Shown here: one piece after another, positions 53,546 to 64,000 of the stretch
Numbering within the stretch: position 1 is the stretch's first letter
Layout: every line of letters starts with the position of its first letter
Assembly: GCA_036374135.1 (NCBI GenBank)
Contig: DASUUK010000015.1
Coordinates: forward strand, 1-64,000
Source: Euzebyales bacterium
GTDB taxonomy: Bacteria; Actinomycetota; Nitriliruptoria; Euzebyales; JAHELV01
Reading direction: 5' to 3'
Length of the DNA stretch: 64,000 bases
Notes under the pieces: generated by a model
What the model was told of the DNA's origin: nothing
The model's input: the letters and a program-made list of their open reading frames with translations, nothing else
The model's database searches: none
Program-made: the position numbers and the translations under genes

Positions 53546-54418
53546 ATGAGTTGTCAGATCTGCGGCGCGGCGGCCGGTGCTGGACAGTTCTGTGTCGACT
53601 GCGGTCAGCCGCTCCCTGCGTTGCTGGCGTCCACCGCCACGGCGGTGTCGACGAAGGAGCGGGAGCGTCCGAGCCGCAACCCGTGGCTGGAGTTCCAGGA
53701 GATCCGGCTGCTGGCATGCCCCAGATGCGGAGCACCGAACTCGGCTGCGAGATGGCAGTGCGCGCGGTGCCAGCACACCTTCGTCCACGACGCGTCGGCC
53801 GATGAGCTGTCCGCGGAGATCACCCCGGCGCCGGATGAGGCGGCACCTGCACCGACGGAGTCGGCGCCCTGGGTGGCGTTGATCTCGGTGGTCGTCGGCA
53901 TGGCCGCCGTCGCCGTCGCCGTCGCCATGATGGCCTCGCGGGGTGTCGGACCCTTCGCGTCGAGCGAGGACGCGGCTCCCGTGGCGTTGGTCAAGCCCGC
54001 TGAGGTCGAGGTGCGTACGTCGGGGTCGGGCCCGGGCGGTGTGGGGATCCACGTGGCCGACGGCAAGCTCGAGACCGCGTGGCGGACCAGCGGCGCCGGC
54101 CCCGACGAGTGGATCGAACTGCGCCTGGGCTCCGAGACGAGGATCGACCATCTGCTCGTCTGGAACGGCGATCAGCGGGACCCTGAGACGTTCGACAGCT
54201 TCAACCGCGTCCGCAGCGTGCTCATCACGTTCCCGGACGGCGGCAAGAGCTACACCGCCGAGTTCCCCGACCGGTCCGGCAACTTCCGCGTCGACATGCC
54301 TGATCCACCCGTGGCCAGACGCATCGACATCAAGGTCACCGGCGTGCACGGGAGCAACGACCACGCGGCCCTGACCGAGGTCGAGGCGCTGATCGCCGGT
54401 GAGGCCCCGGACGGCTGA
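53546..54418 (+). CDS. Zinc-ribbon membrane protein with C-terminal discoidin-like domain
   Basis: The 290-residue protein starts with two zinc ribbons: CQICG with CVDCG (residues 3-19) and CPRCG with CARC (about 58-75). A transmembrane helix (PWVALISVVVGMAAVAVAVA, about 109-128) follows. Then comes an extracellular beta domain (about 150-285) with ADGKLETAWRTSG and WIELRLGSETRIDHLLVWNG, typical of F5/8-type C (NedA-like, glycan-binding) folds. The zinc ribbons face the cytoplasm and the sugar-binding-like domain faces outside. Comparable architectures are found in actinobacterial zinc-ribbon/discoidin proteins of unknown role. Confidence 0.85.
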   Translation: MSCQICGAAAGAGQFCVDCGQPLPALLASTATAVSTKERERPSRNPWLEFQEIRLLACPRCGAPNSAARWQCARCQHTFVHDASADELSAEITPAPDEAAPAPTESAPWVALISVVVGMAAVAVAVAMMASRGVGPFASSEDAAPVALVKPAEVEVRTSGSGPGGVGIHVADGKLETAWRTSGAGPDEWIELRLGSETRIDHLLVWNGDQRDPETFDSFNRVRSVLITFPDGGKSYTAEFPDRSGNFRVDMPDPPVARRIDIKVTGVHGSNDHAALTEVEALIAGEAPDG

Positions 54419-54460
54419 TCCGGCGCAACCGCGCTCCTGGCCCGGCAGGTGGCGCGAGCA

Positions 54461-54466
54461 TAGTGT
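54461..54466 (+). promoter_or_regulatory. -10 element TAGTGT, leaderless start
   Basis: TAGTGT lies 7 nt before ATG 54474, which has no ribosome site. It is a good leaderless candidate. Confidence 0.45.
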
Positions 54467-54473
54467 TGACGCC

Positions 54474-54809
54474 ATGTATGACGACTTTCCCGGTGCGCTC
54501 GCGGCGCTGGGCTTCGGACTCGCCGGCCGGGACCGCCGCGGCATCGCGCAGTACGCGCGCCGCCCCAACCGCTACCTGACGCAGTGGGTCCACGACGACG
54601 GCGCGCAGGCGCTGTTCACGTGGGAGTTCGAGCTGGGGGAGTACTTCTCGGCCGTCGGATGGCAGATCGGTGCCGCCGAGACCAGCATGCAGATCCTGTA
54701 CCCGCAGCACGACGTGCGCGTCGCGCGGGACGGCGCCGCGGTCGCGAGCGAGCTCGAACGTCTTGAGCTGCGGCTGGCGCGTCTGGACCTGCTCGATCCG
54801 GTCGTCTGA
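54474..54809 (+). CDS. Small hypothetical protein
   Basis: The 111-residue protein starts MYDDFPGALAALGFGLAGR and contains RRPNRYLTQWVHDDG, LFTWEFELGEYFSAVGWQIG and a C-terminal Leu-rich helix (LERLELRLARLDLL). The Trp- and Tyr-rich centre suggests a compact alpha/beta fold. I recognise no family. Its stop is 3 nt before the GTG of the binding lipoprotein gene, so the two are probably co-translated. Confidence 0.7.
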   Translation: MYDDFPGALAALGFGLAGRDRRGIAQYARRPNRYLTQWVHDDGAQALFTWEFELGEYFSAVGWQIGAAETSMQILYPQHDVRVARDGAAVASELERLELRLARLDLLDPVV

Positions 54810-54812
54810 CCG

Positions 54813-55769
54813 GTGAGCACCCCCGACACGGTCGCTCCGGCAGCACGTCAGCGCGTCTGGCGGGCCGTCTGCCTCGCGGTCGTCGTCACGATCGGGGTCA
54901 TGGCCTCGGCCTGCACCGAGGCCGGAGCAGCGCTCTCGGTCGTCATCGGGGCGGGTGGCACGGCGGAGCAGCAGGTGCTCGCCGCGCTCGCACACGAGAC
55001 CGTCCGGCGCGCCGGCGTGCCGGTCGAGCTGCGCGACGCGGGCGGTGGCACGACCGGGATGCGGCGGGCGGCGCTGGCAGGCCAGATCGATCTGTACTGG
55101 GACTACACCGGAGCGGCATGGACGCTGGGCATGCGCGAGGGCGCCCCTCCGGCCGACCCGCTCGAATCGTGGGAGCGCGTCGCGCAGGCCGATGAGGACC
55201 GGGGGCTGCGCTGGTTGGAGCCGTCGGCGGCGAACGCCACGCTCGCCCTGGTCGTGCGTCGGGCGGACCTGCCGGCCGCAGGCCAGCCGCGGGGACTCGG
55301 CTGGCTCGCCGGCGAGCTGTCGAGCGGACAGCGGCGCCTGTGCGCCGACCCCGATTTCATCGCGCGTGGCGACGGACTGGCGTCCCTCGCCGCGGAGTAC
55401 GGCATCGACACCGCCGGCATGCCGCGTCGCGCGGCGGGCGAGGCGGACGCCATCGCGGCGGTCGCTGCGGGCGACTGCTTCGCCGGTCTGGCGACGGCGA
55501 CTTCCGGTGCCGCTCGGGCCGCCGACCTGGTCCCTGTCGCCGACGAGCTCGGTGTGTTCCCGGCGTTCGTGATCGCCCCCGTCGTCCGCGAGGGATCGCC
55601 GGCCGACCGGCGCCTGGTCACCGCGGCACTCGAGCGGGTCTCGGCCGCGCTGGACACGCCCACGATGGCCCGGCTGAACGCACAGGTGGCGTCCGGCGAC
55701 GATCCGTCGACCGTTGCGCGCGGGTTCCTCGACGCGCTGGCCGAAGCCGAGCCGACGCCCCGGGGTTGA
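54813..55769 (+). CDS. Glycine betaine/choline-type ABC substrate-binding lipoprotein (OsmF/OpuAC-like)
   Basis: The 318-residue secreted protein has an N-terminal helix ending in a lipobox (VMASAC, acyl Cys at residue 34). The mature part has VVIGAGGTAEQQVLAALAHE, GGTTGMRRAALAGQIDLYWDYTG (typical of OpuAC/ProX-like glycine-betaine-binding proteins), WLEPSAANATLALVVR and a final region with a repeated hinge motif. It would capture a compatible solute outside the cell for an ABC importer. No permease or ATPase gene is adjacent, so it is an orphan binding protein. The GTG start at 54813 follows the previous stop by 3 nt. Confidence 0.85.
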   Translation: MSTPDTVAPAARQRVWRAVCLAVVVTIGVMASACTEAGAALSVVIGAGGTAEQQVLAALAHETVRRAGVPVELRDAGGGTTGMRRAALAGQIDLYWDYTGAAWTLGMREGAPPADPLESWERVAQADEDRGLRWLEPSAANATLALVVRRADLPAAGQPRGLGWLAGELSSGQRRLCADPDFIARGDGLASLAAEYGIDTAGMPRRAAGEADAIAAVAAGDCFAGLATATSGAARAADLVPVADELGVFPAFVIAPVVREGSPADRRLVTAALERVSAALDTPTMARLNAQVASGDDPSTVARGFLDALAEAEPTPRG

Positions 55770-55799
55770 CACCGATCGATCGCCTCGACAGGAGTGGAC

Positions 55800-56465
55800 G
55801 TGCAGGTAGAACCGACCGTCGCGGCTGAGGACGTGAGCCCGGTGACCCGGCCGGCACCGACCGACCACGCGGTCGTGGACGTCATCGCCGGGCGCTGGAG
55901 CCCGCGCGCGTTCGATCCCGACCGGCCCGTGCCGCGCTCCACGCTCGTCACACTGCTGGAGGCCGCGCGTTGGGCGCCGTCGTCGGGCAACGCCCAGCCC
56001 TGGCGGTACCTGGTGTTCGACGACGCCGTTCCGGACGCGCGCGAACGGGCGCGGGACTGCCTGACGCCGGGCAACGCCTGGGCGCGGCGCGCGCCGACGC
56101 TGCTCGTCACGCTGGCCGCGCGCAACTGGCCGGGCAGCGACGAGGCGAACCGCCACGCCATCCACGACGTCGGTGCGGCCTCCTACGCGCTCGCTCTCCA
56201 GGCCGTGGCGGAGGGTCTGGCCGTCCACCAGATGGCCGGGTTCGACGCCGCCCTCGCGCGTGAGCGCTTCGCCATCCCCGACGACATGGAGCTGATGACG
56301 TTCATCGCCGTCGGGCATCCCGGGTCCACCGCGTCGCTCGACGACAAGCGCCGTCGGCGCGAGCGCGCACCGCGCGTGCGCCGGCCGGTGCGCGGCACGG
56401 CGTTCGTCGGTGGCTGGGGCGGTCCCGGGCTCACCGCCGTTCCGCGCGATCAATCGCCGGATTGA
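55800..56465 (+). CDS. Nitroreductase-family FMN oxidoreductase
   Basis: The 221-residue protein is of the NfsA/nitroreductase fold: [22 protein letters not shown] and [21 protein letters not shown] (FMN-binding), [19 protein letters not shown] and [15 protein letters not shown], then FIAVGHPG. It reduces nitro- or quinone-type substrates with NAD(P)H; the physiological substrate is unknown. GTG 55800 has AGGAG 5 nt upstream; GTG 55794 is a close alternative. The C-terminus is Arg-rich with a [12 protein letters not shown] motif. Its stop is 71 bp before aceE. Confidence 0.88.
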   Translation: MQVEPTVAAEDVSPVTRPAPTDHAVVDVIAGRWSPRAFDPDRPVPRSTLVTLLEAARWAPSSGNAQPWRYLVFDDAVPDARERARDCLTPGNAWARRAPTLLVTLAARNWPGSDEANRHAIHDVGAASYALALQAVAEGLAVHQMAGFDAALARERFAIPDDMELMTFIAVGHPGSTASLDDKRRRRERAPRVRRPVRGTAFVGGWGGPGLTAVPRDQSPD

Positions 56466-56525
56466 TGCGTGCGCAGGGGTGCTGCGCGGTACAGATCATT
56501 AGACATGGTGCAGTCGGCGAGGCGA

Positions 56526-56531
56526 TAGGTT
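56526..56531 (+). promoter_or_regulatory. -10 element TAGGTT close to the aceE start
   Basis: TAGGTT is 5 nt before ATG 56537, with no ribosome site between. The spacing is short for a leaderless start, so this is weaker than the other examples. Confidence 0.3.
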
Positions 56532-56536
56532 GTGCG

Positions 56537-59254
<2,718 letters not shown>

Positions 59255-59261
59255 CGCCGCT

Positions 59262-60062
59262 TCAGGACGTGGTCCCGCCGGCGCGCTCCCCGCGCCGGCG
59301 GGCCATGCGCTCGGCGCGCTCGCGGGCGGCCATCTCCTCGGCCTCGACGACCGTCGGTGCCGTGCCCCCCAGGTGGGCCGGGAGCCACCACCGGTCGTCG
59401 TCGTCGGCGGGCTGGTCGGGATAGGCCGCGGCCGCCGCGTTCGCCAGGCCGGTGATGCGGCGGATCAGCTCGTCGGTGACGTCGGCCGGGTCATCATCGG
59501 CGTCGTACGGGATCGACGCGCCGCAGGCGATCACGATCGGCACGTTGCGCTGCCAGTTGGGGTCGCGTCCCTTCGTCAGGATGCGCTGGCTGCCCCACAC
59601 CGCCGCCGGCACGAGCGGAGCGGCAGCGCGCATCGCGATCCTGACCGCACCGGTCTTGGGCCGCGCCGGCACGAAGGATCGGCTGATCGTGCCCTCGGGG
59701 AACAGCCCGACGACCTGGCCGGCGCGCAAGGCGTCGACCGCCGTGTCGATGGCGGCGACTGCGCCGCCGAACCGGTCCACTGGCAGGTGGTGCATGCCAC
59801 GCATCAGGGGGCCCGCCAGCGGGTGGTCGAAGACCTCCCGCTTGGCCATGAACCGCACCAGTCGGTCACGTTCCAGGGCCGCCCGCCCGAGGAAGGCGAA
59901 GTCGAGGTAGCCGACGTGGTTGGACGCCAGCACGGCCGGCCCGGTCGCGGGCAGGTGCTCGATGCCGGACGTGTGCACACGCCACCCCATCAGCGCGAAC
60001 GCGGTGCGCGCGAACGCGACCACCGGGCGGTAGACCAGTTCCATCCTCGTGCGACCTTCCAT
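59262..60062 (-). CDS. PlsC-family acyltransferase
   Basis: The 266-residue membrane-associated acyltransferase has the catalytic ASNHVGYLDFAFLG (HX4D), FMAKREVFDHPLAG, LFPEGTISRSFVPARPKTG (substrate-binding EGTI) and APLVPAAVWGSQRIL. It probably acylates a lysophospholipid, similar to the PlsC-like gene at 42,715. ATG 60062 is preferred because a GAGG stands 5 nt upstream; ATG 60044 is possible. The C-terminal helix (EEMAARERAERMARRRG) is charged. It converges with aceE and is divergent from dinB. Confidence 0.9.
   Translation of the reverse strand: MEGRTRMELVYRPVVAFARTAFALMGWRVHTSGIEHLPATGPAVLASNHVGYLDFAFLGRAALERDRLVRFMAKREVFDHPLAGPLMRGMHHLPVDRFGGAVAAIDTAVDALRAGQVVGLFPEGTISRSFVPARPKTGAVRIAMRAAAPLVPAAVWGSQRILTKGRDPNWQRNVPIVIACGASIPYDADDDPADVTDELIRRITGLANAAAAAYPDQPADDDDRWWLPAHLGGTAPTVVEAEEMAARERAERMARRRGERAGGTTS
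59274..59302. terminator. Strong hairpin inside the PlsC C-terminus
   Basis: CCCGCCGGCGCG (59274-59285) and CGCGCCGGCGGG (59291-59302) form a perfect 12-bp stem with a 5-nt loop, 20 nt after the aceE stop and inside the last codons of the convergent acyltransferase. It probably terminates aceE. Confidence 0.65.
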
Positions 60063-60087
60063 CGGCCCCTCGCGGGCCGCCCCACCG

Positions 60088-60093
60088 TAGTAT
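60088..60093 (+). promoter_or_regulatory. -10 element TAGTAT, leaderless start for dinB
   Basis: TAGTAT, then GCGGTCC (7 nt), then GTG 60101. This is a very good leaderless arrangement. The ATG at 60092 would lie inside the -10 element. Confidence 0.55.
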
Positions 60094-60100
60094 GCGGTCC

Positions 60101-61324
60101 GTGGGTGACCGCCACGAACGACCGCCCGAGCCGATCCTGCACGTCGACATGGACGCGTTCTACGCGTCGGTCGAGGTGCGCGACGACCCACGGCTGCGCG
60201 GGCGACCGGTGATCGTCGGCGGCACCGGTGGGCGCGGTGTCGTCGCGAGTGCGTCATACGAGGCCCGCCGGTTCGGAGTCACGTCGGCCATGCCGGTCAG
60301 CCAGGCGCTGCGGCGCTGCCCTTCGGCGGTCGTCATCCCTCCGCGCTTCGACGCATACGGCGCGGCGTCGGACGCGCTGGCCGACATCTTCCGCTCGGTG
60401 ACGCCCCTGGTCGAGCCGCTGGCGCTGGACGAGGCGTTCCTCGACGTCTCGGGCAGCGCCCGGCTGTTCGGCGCCCCGGTCGACATCGCGGCCGGCCTGC
60501 GGCGCCGCATCGCCCAGGAGCTCCACCTGCCGGCCAGCGTCGGCGTCGCGCCGAACAAGTTCCTCGCCAAGCTGTGCAGCCGCCGCGCCAAGCCCGACGG
60601 GCTGCTGCACCTCGCGCGTGGCGACGTCGACGCGTTCCTCGTCGGTCTCGACATCGCCGAGCTGCCGGGCGTGGGGGAGCAGACCGCACGACAGCTCGCA
60701 GCGGCCGGGATCCACCGTGTCAGCGACCTGCGTGCCGTGGAGGAGCACGCGATCGCCAGGCTGGTCGGGGTCGCGACGGCGCACAGGCTGCGCGAGCTCG
60801 CCCACGGTGTGGACGAACGCACCGTCATGGCGGACGTCGCCGCGAAGGGTCTCAGTGCCGAGGAGACGTTCTCGGTGGACCTCGTCGACGTCGCCGAGGT
60901 GCGGCACGCGCTCCTCGCGCTGAGCGAGCGCGTCGCCAGACGCCTGCGGGCCGCCGAGGTGCGGGCCCGCACCGTGACGCTCAAGGTGCGCGACGCCGAC
61001 TTCTCGACCCGTACGCGGTCGCGCACGTTGCCGGTCGCGACCGCCGAGGCGGTCACGCTCCACGCCACCGTCATGGAGCTGCTGCCCACCGCCTGGACGC
61101 CGCCCGCGGCGGTGCGCCTGCTCGGCGTCGGTGCCGCGCAGCTGCTCGAGGGCGACCGCGGCGTCCAGCTGGATCTGCTGGACGGTGGACGCTGGAGCGA
61201 CGCGGAGCGTGTGGCCGATGCCGTCCGCGCCCAGTTCGGACCGGCGGCGCTGATCAGGGGTGCGCTGCTGGACCGGGGGAGGGCCGCGAACAGTGCGCCG
61301 TCCCGGGACGACCTACCCCACTGA
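60101..61324 (+). CDS. dinB: DNA polymerase IV (DinB, Y-family)
   Basis: This is a 407-residue translesion DNA polymerase. Motifs are ILHVDMDAFYASVE (metal-binding Asp), VVASASYEARRFGVTSAMP, EPLALDEAFLDVSGS (catalytic SIDE-like motif as LDEA), SVGVAPNKFLAKLCSRRAKP, ELPGVGEQTARQL (thumb HhH) and a C-terminal QLDLL that is the likely beta-clamp-binding motif. The GTG at 60101 is preferred over ATG 60092 because of the -10 element. The neighbour downstream is a DUF3040 gene, an arrangement well known in Actinobacteria. No LexA-type operator is seen upstream. Confidence 0.94.
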   Translation: MGDRHERPPEPILHVDMDAFYASVEVRDDPRLRGRPVIVGGTGGRGVVASASYEARRFGVTSAMPVSQALRRCPSAVVIPPRFDAYGAASDALADIFRSVTPLVEPLALDEAFLDVSGSARLFGAPVDIAAGLRRRIAQELHLPASVGVAPNKFLAKLCSRRAKPDGLLHLARGDVDAFLVGLDIAELPGVGEQTARQLAAAGIHRVSDLRAVEEHAIARLVGVATAHRLRELAHGVDERTVMADVAAKGLSAEETFSVDLVDVAEVRHALLALSERVARRLRAAEVRARTVTLKVRDADFSTRTRSRTLPVATAEAVTLHATVMELLPTAWTPPAAVRLLGVGAAQLLEGDRGVQLDLLDGGRWSDAERVADAVRAQFGPAALIRGALLDRGRAANSAPSRDDLPH

Positions 61325-61465
61325 ACGGACCATGGATGGCGTCGATTCCGACCATGCGGAGCGGCTCCACCTGACCAACTTTTGCATCCGCGCTGCGGAA
61401 TCAGGTGCATGTGGCAGCGTGGTGGGCAACAATACGTAGTGACCGATGACAGCGACGGAGACGCG

Positions 61466-61822
61466 ATGGCCCTCTCGGATCGTGAGCGGCAGATCCTCAG
61501 CGACATCGAAGCGCGGTTGCGCGAGGATGACCCGAAACTCGCGAAGGCCGTCGGTACGAAGACGGTCTCGTCGGAGGCGAGACGCAGGGTCAAGCTCGCG
61601 GCCGCCGGGTTCGTGCTCGGGTTCGTCGTGATGCTGTTCTTCGTCCAGAGCCTCTGGTTCGGAGTCGCCGGGTTCGCCATCATGCTGGCGACCGCGGTGT
61701 ACGGCGGACAGACCCTGAAGCAGCTCGGGCAGCAGCAGACCAACAAGCTCGGCGGGCAGCTGCGCGAGGGGTTCGACCGCTACTTCCAGGACCGGCGGCG
61801 CCGCGACGAGCTCGACCGCTGA
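61466..61822 (+). CDS. DUF3040-family membrane protein
   Basis: The 118-residue protein begins MALSDRERQILSDIEARL, the hallmark of DUF3040, followed by two transmembrane helices (AAAGFVLGFVVMLFFVQSLW and VAGFAIMLATAVYGG, about residues 38-75) and a cytoplasmic tail rich in Gln and Arg. DUF3040 proteins are confined to Actinobacteria, usually sit next to mraZ and the division cluster or next to dinB, and have no known function. ATG 61466 has GGAG 6 nt upstream. Confidence 0.92.
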   Translation: MALSDRERQILSDIEARLREDDPKLAKAVGTKTVSSEARRRVKLAAAGFVLGFVVMLFFVQSLWFGVAGFAIMLATAVYGGQTLKQLGQQQTNKLGGQLREGFDRYFQDRRRRDELDR

Positions 61823-61888
61823 CCTGACCGCCCGCGGCTCAGGCCGCATTTGCCGGTTCCGACTGGCGGGCGGCCCGACTGCGTCCTT

Positions 61889-64000
61889 CTAGCGCCGCCG
61901 CCAGCGTCGCAGTCGTTCCCATCCGGCAGCGGCGTCGCCGCGCGCGTGAATCAGGGCCCGTCGCCACCAGGCGTGCCCCTCGAGCAGGTGCGCCGTCAGC
62001 GCGCCGCCCGCCTCCTCCGCACGCACCGCCACGTCATCGGCGACGCTGGGGGCGTACCGGGCGACCGTCACCGCCGCGGCGAGCTCGCGCGCGTTGTCGT
62101 CGTCGGGCGCCAACCGTTGCAGGTACTCGTGATCGGTCTCCCACGACGGCGCCGGCGTTCCGAGGCCACGACCCAGCCGACCGATGCGTTCGCGGACGGC
62201 CAGCACGCGTCCTGACGGGCTGCTCGTGGCATCCGCCGCCCTGCGGCCCAGCAGGACGAGCAGCACCAGCGCCGCGAGCGTCGTCAGAGCCACCGTCAGC
62301 AGCAGGGACGGCCGCGCCAGGCGGGTGACCGGGCCCGCGCCGCCGCCGATGAGCCCGGCCGTGCCACCCTGCGCCTCGCGCGCAGCCTGGTTCTGCAGCG
62401 CCTCGCGTTCGTCGAAGATGTCGAAGTTGGGCGATTCGCCGCTGCCGTCGGTCGTCGTCTGCTGCGGCGCCTGCAACGTCTGGCTCGGCACCGGATCGGC
62501 CACGCTGGGGACCAGCACGTTGCCGTCCGACCGCGGCGTGGGTTCGAACGCGACCCACGAGCCACCGAATCGCACCTCGACCCACGCGTGGGCGTTGGCC
62601 CAGCTCACCGTCCACAGCGTCGGATCGTCTGGGTCGACGGTGCCCGGCGTGAAGCCGACGGCGACACGTGCCGGGATGCCGAGCGTGCGCAGCATCACCG
62701 CCATGGTGCCGGCGAACTGCTCGCAGTAGCCCACGCGCTGCTCGAGGAACGTGCGCATCGCGACGCCGCTGTGCCCGGCGGGAGGCTGGAGCGAGTACTC
62801 CCACGTCCGCAGCTCGTTCTGGATCGCCAGCGCTTGCTGGAACGGCGACTCGGCGCCCGCGTCCGCGACGATCCGGCGCGCCAGCTCGTTGACCTCCGGC
62901 GGTACCGGGTCCGGCAGCGCCGTCAGGTGCGGCGGTGCGGGAGCGTCCATCGACATGAGCACATCCGGGTTGATGCGCGCGCGGCCGGCGTCCACGGCGT
63001 AACGCTGCCCGGTCTGCAGCCGGTCGTCGCCGAAGGTGAACGTCGAGGTGCGCTGGTCGTACCGCGGCGTGATTTCGCCGGGCGGTTCGAACCGGGTCGG
63101 CCCGATCGGTGTGGGAACCAGGACACCGTCGGTCACGTCGACGACCTCGATGCGCACCCGGTTGGTGTTGGCCGTGAACACCCCGCCGGGCACGTACCCG
63201 CCGGTGCGCAGTGGCCGCGGCTCGATGCCGGAGGTCTCCCAGACCTCGGCCTCGGAGTAGACATCGAGGGCCGTCGACCGCAGGTACACCGGTTCCGGTG
63301 AGCGCACCTGCAGGACCGCACCCGGGTCGGTGGCGACGAGGTTGGCGCGGAGCTGCACGATGGGGTTGTCGGTCAGCGTCGTCGTCGCCCGGGCGCGCAG
63401 CTCGTACCAGGGTGGGTCGCCGAAGCCGGGCAGCATGCCGGCCAGCAGCGCGCCGGCCAGCAGCGCACACACCGCGAGCGCCGCGCCCGACGACTGCCGT
63501 CCCGCCTGCGTCGTGACGGGCTGCCGGTGGCCGCCCGGCGTGACCTGCGGGCCCCACCGGACGAAGTCGCGCTCCGCCTGCGCGTGCAGCATGGCGGCCC
63601 CTGCCAGCAGCAACGGGGCGGCCAGCAGCCACGGCGCGTCACCGCCGGGCACGATCGCCAGCGGCACGATCCACAGGGTGGCGGCGCACACGACCGCCTT
63701 GCCCGGTGCCTCGAGGCGCAGCGCCAGCACGTCGATGCTCGCGGCGACCCACCAGACACCGCTGACTCCGAGCAGGAGCAACGGCACCTCCGGATAGACC
63801 GGGGCCGGCAGGACGGCCACGCGCTCGACGGCGATGACGCCCACGCGGATGGCCAGGCGGACGGACTCCGTTGTCGGCAGCCCCGCCCACAACGTGGACG
63901 GCAGCAGTGTGAAGGCCGCGAACCACAGCCACGCCACCACCTGCAGCCCTACGCCCCACCACCACCGCAGACGCAGTTGGCGGGCCAGCAGCGAGATCCC
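61889..64000 (-). CDS. Transglutaminase-like TgpA/DUF3488 membrane protein (start outside window)
   Basis: At least 703 residues are visible, and the frame is open to base 64000, so the N-terminus lies beyond the edge. N-terminal transmembrane helices (DUF3488) are followed by a long extracytoplasmic part with the transglutaminase core: RVGYCEQFAGTMAVML (catalytic Cys), SWANAHAWVEVRFGGSW (His) and FEPTP. A further transmembrane helix (LLLTVALTTLAALVLLVLLG) and a C-terminal DUF4129-like tail follow. Its usual neighbours are DUF58 and MoxR genes, and in many Actinobacteria the unit precedes mraZ-ftsI. The proteolytic or cross-linking activity of this class is not established here. Confidence 0.92.
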   Translation of the reverse strand, partial: GISLLARQLRLRWWWGVGLQVVAWLWFAAFTLLPSTLWAGLPTTESVRLAIRVGVIAVERVAVLPAPVYPEVPLLLLGVSGVWWVAASIDVLALRLEAPGKAVVCAATLWIVPLAIVPGGDAPWLLAAPLLLAGAAMLHAQAERDFVRWGPQVTPGGHRQPVTTQAGRQSSGAALAVCALLAGALLAGMLPGFGDPPWYELRARATTTLTDNPIVQLRANLVATDPGAVLQVRSPEPVYLRSTALDVYSEAEVWETSGIEPRPLRTGGYVPGGVFTANTNRVRIEVVDVTDGVLVPTPIGPTRFEPPGEITPRYDQRTSTFTFGDDRLQTGQRYAVDAGRARINPDVLMSMDAPAPPHLTALPDPVPPEVNELARRIVADAGAESPFQQALAIQNELRTWEYSLQPPAGHSGVAMRTFLEQRVGYCEQFAGTMAVMLRTLGIPARVAVGFTPGTVDPDDPTLWTVSWANAHAWVEVRFGGSWVAFEPTPRSDGNVLVPSVADPVPSQTLQAPQQTTTDGSGESPNFDIFDEREALQNQAAREAQGGTAGLIGGGAGPVTRLARPSLLLTVALTTLAALVLLVLLGRRAADATSSPSGRVLAVRERIGRLGRGLGTPAPSWETDHEYLQRLAPDDDNARELAAAVTVARYAPSVADDVAVRAEEAGGALTAHLLEGHAWWRRALIHARGDAAAGWERLRRWRRR

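Overview
The window is very GC-rich DNA with closely packed genes and shows no tRNA, rRNA, prophage, insertion sequence or CRISPR array. The gene set points to Actinomycetota: a GlgE/TreS/maltokinase alpha-glucan pathway, a HemQ-type coproheme decarboxylase, homodimeric AceE, a DUF3040 protein beside DNA polymerase IV, an ArsA-SRPBCC pair next to a ROK glucokinase, and many GTG starts with leaderless-looking promoters. A deep-branching class such as Nitriliruptoria is possible, but this is an inference without a marker gene.

Layout. 1-19,500 is an alpha-glucan/trehalose island. It holds glgX (cut by the window edge) and treY on +; treZ plus a small zincin on -; an isolated nuoM and a divergent FAD-dependent geranylgeranyl-reductase-like gene in the middle; then glgE, treS and a maltokinase-GlgB fusion on -, divergent from glgP on +. 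GlgX and TreYZ convert glucan to trehalose. TreS, maltokinase, GlgE and GlgB convert trehalose back to branched glucan, and GlgP phosphorolyses it. 19,700-28,300 holds an aldehyde dehydrogenase, a PgpH-like c-di-AMP phosphodiesterase, an ABC-F ATPase and an ABC exporter, with a repeat-rich gap. 28,400-36,800 holds gltB, an ArsC-like protein, an HU protein, hemQ and an acyl-CoA ligase.

37,200-44,800 is a run of + strand genes: rhomboid protease, SRPBCC protein, ArsA ATPase, small CxxC protein, Vms1-like release-factor-family protein (baeRF), ROK kinase, acyltransferase and two unknown helical proteins. 44,900-50,400 is a glycerol/dihydroxyacetone operon on - (glpF, dhaK, dhaL, glpK, dhaM). 50,500-56,500 is mixed: a small repeat protein, threonine aldolase, a methyltransferase that appears to have lost its stop codon, a decayed iron-sulfur photolyase-like gene, a zinc-ribbon membrane protein, an orphan betaine-type binding lipoprotein and a nitroreductase. 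56,500-64,000 holds aceE, a second acyltransferase, dinB, DUF3040 and a transglutaminase-like TgpA protein that runs off the edge. In other Actinobacteria the last three often flank the mraZ/ftsI division cluster.

The most unusual items are: the maltokinase-GlgB fusion that still carries a ribosome site and ATG at the junction; a recurring TAGNNTGCG motif just upstream of + strand genes; the baeRF gene in a conserved-looking operon; the decayed photolyase; the stop-loss methyltransferase; and tandem repeats in several gaps.
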